From Rhodobacteraceae bacterium HLUCCA08 (GTDB lineage: Bacteria; Pseudomonadota; Alphaproteobacteria; Rhodobacterales; Rhodobacteraceae), in the NCBI GenBank assembly GCA_001314655.1, contig LJSF01000034.1, positions 42,404 through 106,403 of the forward strand: a DNA stretch of 64,000 bases, given 5' to 3'. Each line of letters begins with the position of its first letter. Positions within the stretch are counted from its first letter, which is position 1. Below the pieces are notes generated by a model, which was given only the letters and a program-made list of their open reading frames with translations, was not told where the DNA came from and did not search any database. Positions 63,907 through 64,000 of the stretch are shown here, one piece after another. The translations under genes and the position numbers were made by a program.

Positions 63907-64000
63907 GGTCAGGACTCATAGCCAATAGATGACGAGAGCTGCGAGAGCGATTGCGGACAGAAAGACCTTTGGGCATCTGTCGTATCGCGTCGCAACACGC
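63907..64000 (-). mobile_element. IS5-family insertion sequence, left end (transposase C-terminus 63916-64000)
   Basis: The minus-strand frame 64000-63916 ends RVATRYDRCPKVFLSAIALA followed by ALVIYWL and a stop, which is the typical C-terminal tail of IS5-family (IS427-like) transposases. The presumed tip is GGTCAGGACTCATAG next to CTAG, a target seen for this group. The rest of the element is outside the window. Confidence 0.75.

Overview
The window is GC-rich, densely coding DNA from an alphaproteobacterium, most likely order Rhodobacterales (Rhodobacter/Paracoccus/Roseobacter relatives). That placement rests on the gene set: lgt-midA-pgeF, DUF1150 beside Hsp20, two Hint-domain proteins, a fused ATP sulfurylase/APS kinase, ubiK, YbjN-proC-tRNA-binding protein, and a 55-residue 'PWERG...RAAFIA' type small protein. 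No rRNA, tRNA or CRISPR array was seen.

Region 1 (1-12062) is a divergent carbohydrate locus. Leftwards run two MalF/MalG-type permeases, a solute-binding protein, a UgpC/MsmK-type ATPase, an FGGY kinase, an aldo/keto reductase and a DUF4432 mutarotase-like protein cut by the window edge. Rightwards run a cupin-type phosphosugar isomerase, a divergent shikimate-dehydrogenase-like protein, a D-2-hydroxyacid dehydrogenase, an UlaG-like metallo-beta-lactamase-fold hydrolase and an RpiR regulator. The shared 226-bp promoter region holds one perfect and one degenerate copy of a TGTAGTTTAACTACA operator.

Region 2 (12059-25408) is a second sugar locus. Leftwards are a SorC regulator, a LacD/YihT-type aldolase, a ROK kinase, a small P-loop kinase, a DCXR-like SDR, a DhnA-type aldolase, a Gfo/Idh/MocA oxidoreductase, a D-lyxose-isomerase-family protein and a PfkB kinase. 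Rightwards are an Rbs/Frc-type ABC importer with a half-size ATPase, an SDR and a GMC oxidoreductase. Three 16-bp palindromes of one family mark the SorC control points.

Region 3 (25409-54425) is mostly core metabolism: aspS, cfa, carB, a FabH-like synthase, tdk, a hydroxyacid dehydrogenase, a CsaA-like protein, proC, YbjN, ubiK, lgt-midA-pgeF, Lrp/trxB, ATP sulfurylase/APS kinase, an AstE/AspA deacylase, hsp20, YdcH, purE-purK, Hint proteins and an LpxR-like outer-membrane protein. An acyltransferase-3 gene at 45439 looks compositionally foreign.

Region 4 (54517-63509) is a third catabolic locus. A LacI regulator leads an operon of a ribose-type importer, BtpA/SgcQ, a TenA-like protein, a phosphotriesterase-like hydrolase and a GATase-like protein; a PfkB kinase and a signal-less ModA-like binding protein lie divergent. 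Its combination of enzymes fits no pathway I can name and is my best candidate for an undescribed system. The window ends in a zapE gene broken by an IS5-family element.
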